DNA of 64,000 nucleotides. Origin: Loxodes magnus. Its lineage: Eukaryota; Ciliophora; Karyorelictea; Loxodida; Loxodidae. Of the stretch, positions 62,922 through 64,000 are shown one piece after another. How positions within the stretch are numbered: the first letter of the stretch is position 1; each line of letters begins with the position of its first letter. A model generated the notes under the pieces. That model made no database searches. It saw nothing but the letters and a program-made list of their open reading frames with translations, and was not told the origin of the DNA. A program made the position numbers and the translations under genes. The stretch is from NCBI GenBank assembly GCA_946699065.1, contig CAMPDV010000203.1, positions 186,001 through 250,000 on the forward strand. The letters are read 5' to 3'.

Positions 62922-63830
62922 ATGGAATAAAGTTTCAGGAAAGGCTTCTATACCACCTCTTCCTAAGCCAAAAAGGAAGAGAGGAAGCAGGAAACTATCT
63001 CTTCTCTTTCTTCTTAATAAAAACCTGAAACTTAACAAGATAAACAAAAGATAACCTTAAAGACAGCCCATACGGAAACCCCAACCTCAAGTGAAAAACT
63101 GAGGAAGCAGATGAAGTTTGTTCTCCACCAGGAGGTCTCTTAATTTAATCCTTCTGGCCAGATGAGCATGGAATAGCTCATAAAAGTAGTACTAAACCTC
63201 CAGGAAGAGGTTAAAAAGCTTCGCAAGGAGAACACGAAGTTGACGGAGCTGATCTCTCATGGAGGTTAAGATACACTTGATCTTAGAATGGCCAATTAGG
63301 AGAGGGAACTCGACGCTCTTTGGAATTACTAACGAGAGTAATTTAGTTAGACGAACTCCTAAGTGCAAAAGATTCAAGACTAGAGCTAGCAGATCGAAAA
63401 TATCTTACAAAGTCAGAAAAGCTTCCAAAGTTAGCAAATTCCATTGGAGTAAATTCTATCTGATAAGATGGATATCGAGAAGAATCCTTAAGTTAAGATG
63501 AAAACTAATCAAAAACCTCGGATTGTGAAACTGTGCTACTATTGTAAAAGTAAATGGCACAAATGGAAGAACTGCAATGAGTTTCGTAAAGTAAAAGAAA
63601 TTACATGGAAAAAACAAGTCTAGCAAAGAATAAGAAAGAGCAAGAACCAGATCTGATGTAGAACAAATGGAGAAGTCTACAGATTGAAAAGTAACCTTGA
63701 ACTGGAAGAATTTGGAGATAGAGTTAAAATAAAATATAGTGGGAGATGAAAGATCAGAGGAGCAAGACTCAAGAATCCTAGAACTAGAAACAAGCAAGAT
63801 AAAGATAACTTTAAAACTTCTTTTTAGTGG
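62922..63830 (+). CDS. LINE ORF1, main lineage, best-preserved copy
   Basis: ATG at 62922 opens about 228 codons in one frame: a Ser/Thr/Lys-rich N-terminus, F-N-P-S-G-Q-M-S-M-E-Q-L, a long coiled coil (L-Q-E-E-V-K-K-L-R-K-E-N, then N-Q-E-R-E-L), and a complete knuckle C-Y-Y-C, K-S-K-W, H, K-W-K-N, C at 63533-63575. An A-run near 63607 is one base short relative to the 9.6-kb copy, so the conserved C-terminal segment (D-L-M, K-W-R-S-L) continues in another frame. ORF1 proteins of this kind coat LINE RNA. ORF2 would be expected to the right, outside the window. Confidence 0.8.
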
Positions 63831-64000
63831 TGACTAATTGGCGCCACAAAACAATTTAAATAAAATTATTAAATTATTAAAAAAGTTATTTTTAGAATTT
63901 ATTATTTCCTATAAGAAAAATGATAGCGCTTTATCACTTAAATAAATTCAGCTTATCGTAAATTAATATTAAAGTTAACAAAAATGAGTTATAAATATTG
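63831..64000. other. AT-rich end of window
   Basis: No ORF2 start is recognisable before the window ends. Confidence 0.4.

Noticed and set aside
62856..63797. Several overlapping ORFs of 60-113 residues on both strands
   Set aside because: All are shadows of the LINE ORF1 read with UAR as Gln and UGA as Trp.

Overview
**Organism and code.** This is an extremely AT-rich eukaryotic (ciliate-type) genomic window. Coding stretches only make sense if all three canonical stop codons are read. In recognisable domains UAA and UAG fall where glutamine is expected. UGA falls where tryptophan is expected: WD40 K-I-W, MORN G-E-W and many reverse-transcriptase (RT) positions. UGA also ends genes (54854-54856, 16060-16062, and minus-strand stops at 16182-16184 and 55523-55525). 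This matches the karyorelict ciliate code (NCBI table 27) best and Condylostoma (table 28) second; a Loxodes-like karyorelict is my inference. Reading with the standard code hides essentially every gene here.

**Layout.** 1-19855 is framed by two nearly identical arms of about 1.75 kb in opposite orientation (1-1750 and 18100-19855). Each arm carries six 19-bp iterons, two structured about 105-bp units and a terminal stem-loop with a (TTTA)n tail. Between the arms lie several LINE ORF1 relics, a RING/pentapeptide/WD40 gene (6046-7752, minus), two SINE-like families, and a MORN/F-box/LRR gene with three single-base indels (13721-16062, plus). 19.9-32 kb is mostly very AT-rich sequence with a SINE (23.6 kb), one copy of an unrecognised repeated gene (21.8 kb) and a few possible genes. 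32.85-37.3 kb is a decayed LINE on the minus strand (endonuclease, RT, its own palindrome and TTTA tail). 41.9-50.5 kb holds possible genes, more ORF1 relics and a second copy of the unrecognised repeated gene. 53090-54925 is the best LINE 3' half: an open RT ORF, terminal UGA, stem-loop and tail. 55.5-64 kb has an unrecognised gene, a lone WD40 repeat, a possible long gene, and two well-preserved ORF1s (60.7 and 62.9 kb).

**How it fits together.** The window is dominated by one LINE lineage and its dependents. About fourteen relics of a coiled-coil plus CCHC zinc-knuckle ORF1 occur, but only two RT copies and one 5'-truncated 3' end. A 33-nt stem-loop followed by TTTA repeats terminates the LINE, two different SINE-like families and the inverted arms. 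Paired changes in the stem-loop support selection on its structure, so it is the likely recognition signal for the LINE reverse transcriptase. Several insertions sit inside or next to earlier tails, suggesting that tails are preferred targets. Single-copy cellular genes are few. Because every triplet can be sense, gene ends and unrecognised genes are uncertain, and confidences are set accordingly.
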